From contig CAYWGR010000043.1 of assembly GCA_964458015.1 (NCBI GenBank), positions 1 to 33,132 of the forward strand: DNA of 33,132 nt, read 5' to 3'. Below are positions 30,534 through 33,132 of this stretch, in pieces. The notes under the pieces were generated by a model. The model saw nothing but the letters and a program-made list of their open reading frames with translations. It had not been told where the DNA came from and ran no database searches. This stretch comes from CAYWGR01 sp964458015. Its GTDB lineage: Bacteria; Planctomycetota; Planctomycetia; Pirellulales; Thermoguttaceae. A program made the position numbers and the translations under genes. Every line of letters begins with the position of its first letter. Within the stretch, counting starts at the first letter, position 1.

Positions 30534-31529
30534 TTAATCCGCGCATTCCGGCAGTTCTGCTCGTTCCAGGAGAGCAACGCGGGGAGCGGCACGCATCTCT
30601 ACTCTTAGCCGCTCTCGTTCACGGTCAATTTCAGCCAACATGGCCGCGTGATTGCGAATTTCTGCTTGCATCATCTCAATTTCAACGGTTGACGTACCAA
30701 AATGTTCCGTTTCCCTGCGGTAACAATCAACCGTCTGCTGTAACTTCGATTCTTGTTCCGCCGTTGCGACGATGGCGGCCGCCAGACGTTTGACTTCCTT
30801 GGAAAACACATCTCGTTTCTCGCCTTTTGCATCGTCTTGAAAGGCTTTTTGGATGGCCAAGTCTCTTCTCATGTCTTGCAACGTCGTTTGGAGTCTCTTC
30901 AGATTATTCCAATAGTTTGACAGTTCTTCCAGGGCCAATTTTTGCTTTAACGTGAGCGTGTCGGAATAGGATATGCCCAACTGCTCCGCTAATTTGCGCA
31001 CGTCTTCTTGCTTTTCACGAAGATCCGCTTCTTTCTCTGTGTACGCACGGTTCAATTCACCAAGCCGCTGCCGCTTTTGCTCTCGCTCGACATTGACAAC
31101 TTCCGTCATATAGGCATCTACGACGGCCCTATTCAGCGTGACGGCTTCGTAAGGATCGCTCCGCGAAACGCTTACTTTCATGATTTCCGAATCGCCTGGA
31201 AACTCGATCTTCACTAAGCCTTCCAGCCATCGCGTGGCATCGTTCTGTTTGGTTTCTTCTTGTACGGACGGCAACTTGGCAACCTCCGGTTTTCTGAGAG
31301 CGGCCATCAATACAAACCGTGATTTCAGAAGCTGTTGTTGCGTTTTTTTGTATAAGTCATATTCTTTTTCAGAATGCTGCTGCGCAGGTTGGTCGAGAAT
31401 ATGCGGTGCTGTGAAACCGATGCGTAATGAAGAAGTTGCCGTATAGCGAGATCCGCATCCACGTTCCGAGCAGCCGGTGAATGTTGCCTCACAGACGAAC
31501 AACAAAGCAATAACCCATTTTGCCGTCAT
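30534..31529 (-). CDS. Wzz/GumC-like lipoprotein lacking transmembrane helices
   Basis: A 331-residue protein resembling the periplasmic domain of polysaccharide chain-length regulators (Wzz/GumC/BexC). After a short lipoprotein signal (MTAKWVIALLFVCEATFTGC, candidate lipidated Cys20), it has YTATSSLRIGFTAPHILDQ, the usual first segment after TM1, then SVSRSDPYEAVTLNRAVVDAYMTEVV. Long coiled-coil helices follow (about 140-315), and the end is APRVALLERAELPECAD. In Wzz proteins PRVxLLExAxxP immediately precedes the second membrane helix; here the chain stops there. So the usual TM1 is replaced by a lipobox and TM2 is missing. The lipobox has Phe at -3, which is not ideal. AAGGA precedes the start. 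No polysaccharide genes are adjacent. Confidence 0.75.
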   Translation of the reverse strand: MTAKWVIALLFVCEATFTGCSERGCGSRYTATSSLRIGFTAPHILDQPAQQHSEKEYDLYKKTQQQLLKSRFVLMAALRKPEVAKLPSVQEETKQNDATRWLEGLVKIEFPGDSEIMKVSVSRSDPYEAVTLNRAVVDAYMTEVVNVEREQKRQRLGELNRAYTEKEADLREKQEDVRKLAEQLGISYSDTLTLKQKLALEELSNYWNNLKRLQTTLQDMRRDLAIQKAFQDDAKGEKRDVFSKEVKRLAAAIVATAEQESKLQQTVDCYRRETEHFGTSTVEIEMMQAEIRNHAAMLAEIDRERERLRVEMRAAPRVALLERAELPECAD

Positions 31530-31709
31530 GCTGGAATTTCCTTGGTTAGAAGAGGATGGCGCCGTCGATCAGTTATTGACATTGTAAGGGGCCGTTGTGG
31601 GGGGTGTCAAGCCGCATCTGTCTTGTCAAGTTGCAGCATTTGATCTACGATCACCGGCAGAAAAGCCATCAAATTCCGCTTGTTTCATTTTCATTGGACA
31701 GGAAATCCC

Positions 31710-33132
31710 ATGAATACGCGTTGGTTCGTTCCGTGCATCATTGCAATCATATTGGCGACAACGATCGTTCAGGCCGACGAAGGGATGTGGTTGTTCAATT
31801 TTCCGCCTAAAAAGATATTGAAGGAGAAGCACGGCTTTTCGGCCACCGATGCGTGGTTGGCCCATTTGCAGCAGTCGGCCGTGCGGTTGAACAACGGGGG
31901 GTCGGGCTCGTTTGTTTCGCCTAATGGATTGGTGATGACGAACCATCACGTCGGGGCCGACGCTTTGCAGAAGCTTAGCAATCAAAAACGCGATTTGTTG
32001 CAATTGGGCTTTTATGCAAAAACCCAGGCCGAGGAGTTGCCCTGCCCCGACTCGGAATTAAACGTGCTTGTGAGCATCGAAGACGTGACCGCACGGGTCA
32101 ATGCTGCAGTGAAAGCGGATGCCTCGCCCGCCGAAGCGGAAAAACAACGTCGGGCAGCCATGAATACCATCGAAAAGGAGTCGCTCGACAAGACGGGGCT
32201 GCGAAGCGACGTGATTACGCTCTTTCAGGGCGGGCTGTATCACTTGTATCGTTACAAAAAATATACCGACGTGCGGTTGGTCTTCGCGCCCGAACAAGAT
32301 ATCGCATTTTTCGGAGGCGATCCCGATAACTTTGAATATCCCCGCTACGATTTGGACATCTGTTTCTTCCGCGTTTATGAAAACGGTAAGCCGGCAAAAA
32401 CGCCGCACTATTTGCAATGGAATCCCGCGAAGTTGAAGGTTGACGATTTGGTTTTCGTGGCGGGCAATCCCGGCAAGACGGATCGACTCAACACGGTCAA
32501 TCATTTGCTATTTCTCCGCGATCGGATTTTGCCTGCGTCGCTCGATATACTGAGACGGCGCGAAGTGCTTTTGGCAACTTTCAGTCAGCGGAGCGTTGAG
32601 AATGCGCGGCGGGCCAAGGATTTGCTGTTTACCTATCAAAATTCGCGCAAAGCAAGGTTGGGCGGGTTGGCCGGATTGCAGGATCCGGCCGTGATGGATG
32701 GCAAGCGAGCCGAGGAGAAAGCGTTTCTGGTAGCGGTGGCCAAAGATGAGAAATTGGCTGCCGATTGCAAGGTTGCGATGACCGCGATCGACCAGTCGTT
32801 GCGCGATTGGGCCGAGGTTCGCATTGATTATGATATGTTGGAACGCGGCCAGGCTTTTTACAGCGAACTGTTCAACATCGCCCGAACGTTGGTGCGATTG
32901 GCCGAGGAAACACGCAAACCCAATGCCGAGCGTCTGCGAGAATATCGTGAATCGAACCTTGATTCACTAAAGCAGGAACTATTCTCCGAAGCGCCGATCT
33001 ATGCCGATTTGCAGACGGTCTTGTTGGCCGATTCGTTGGGCATGTTTTTGGAGCGTAAAACATCCACGTATAAATTGCGGCAGGCCGTTCTAGCCGGCAA
33101 ATCACCTGCCCAACGTGCAGCCGAATTGGTGC
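31710..33132 (+). CDS. S46-family dipeptidyl peptidase (partial, runs off right edge)
   Basis: 474 residues are visible; the family is about 700, so the C-terminal third is outside. The signal peptide (1-22, WFVPCIIAIILATTIVQA) is followed directly by the S46 start DEGMWLFNFPP. The chymotrypsin-like N-terminal lobe contains GSGSFVSPNGLVMTNHHVG (His79/His80, with the catalytic His) and FFGGDPDNFEYPRYDLDICFFRVYENGKPA, with Asp216 as the likely catalytic Asp. VFVAGNPGKTDRLNTV and the helical insertion domain follow. The Ser motif (GGNSGSP type) lies beyond the window. S46 enzymes (DPP7/DPP11) remove dipeptides from oligopeptide N termini in the periplasm. The usual Cys after TNHH is Val here. 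A weak AGGA precedes ATG 31710. Confidence 0.93.
   Translation, partial: MNTRWFVPCIIAIILATTIVQADEGMWLFNFPPKKILKEKHGFSATDAWLAHLQQSAVRLNNGGSGSFVSPNGLVMTNHHVGADALQKLSNQKRDLLQLGFYAKTQAEELPCPDSELNVLVSIEDVTARVNAAVKADASPAEAEKQRRAAMNTIEKESLDKTGLRSDVITLFQGGLYHLYRYKKYTDVRLVFAPEQDIAFFGGDPDNFEYPRYDLDICFFRVYENGKPAKTPHYLQWNPAKLKVDDLVFVAGNPGKTDRLNTVNHLLFLRDRILPASLDILRRREVLLATFSQRSVENARRAKDLLFTYQNSRKARLGGLAGLQDPAVMDGKRAEEKAFLVAVAKDEKLAADCKVAMTAIDQSLRDWAEVRIDYDMLERGQAFYSELFNIARTLVRLAEETRKPNAERLREYRESNLDSLKQELFSEAPIYADLQTVLLADSLGMFLERKTSTYKLRQAVLAGKSPAQRAAELV

Overview
The window reads as a chromosomal segment of a planctomycete, probably near Pirellulales. This is inferred from gene content: a permease-GldG fusion next to a DUF4340 protein, an S41 protease with a characteristic tail, GH78 and S46 enzymes, and long gene-poor gaps filled with palindromic repeats. 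A run of 10 Ns inside an ABC ATPase gene suggests a draft or metagenome assembly. I see no tRNA, rRNA, CRISPR array, IS transposase or prophage.

Layout. 1-248: end of an S41 protease. 289-3646 (minus): hisD-hisC-hisB, with repeat-filled gaps. 3848-4006: a nested palindrome. 4040-6751: secreted alpha-L-rhamnosidase. 7102-8988: zinc-ribbon membrane protein with two STN-like modules. 9175-10429: aromatic-amino-acid leader peptide, attenuator and DAHP synthase. 10443-12977: ComEC. 13314-15924: short leader ORF, rpsO and pnp. 16022-18849: histidine kinase, GNAT protein, then (minus) response regulator and SDR dehydratase. 19249-20317: lone ExbD-like protein and a small hypothetical. 20391-21830 (minus): MFS transporter carrying an in-frame repeat insertion. 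22220-27516: ABC ATPase, permease-GldG fusion and DUF4340 protein. 27623-28906: OFA-type MFS. 28950-30344 (minus): UDP-sugar pyrophosphorylase. 30534-31529 (minus): Wzz/GumC-like lipoprotein. 31710 to the right edge: S46 peptidase.

The most striking finding is the 5' leader of the DAHP synthase gene. A 24-codon ORF (9175-9249) holds seven consecutive aromatic codons, YYWYFYF. Three mutually exclusive RNA pairings follow: a 1:2 hairpin, a 12-bp 2:3 antiterminator with one G-U pair, and a 13-bp 3:4 terminator with a T run. This is the textbook layout of trp/phe-type attenuation, placed in front of the first enzyme of the shikimate pathway.

The second theme is repeats. At least five families of palindromic or low-complexity repeats fill the intergenic regions. 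One of them has entered the MFS gene and is translated (CYPKRNE, CHPKRSN, CHPERSE). A REP-like sequence of about 115 bp occurs twice, once overlapping the comEC stop codon.
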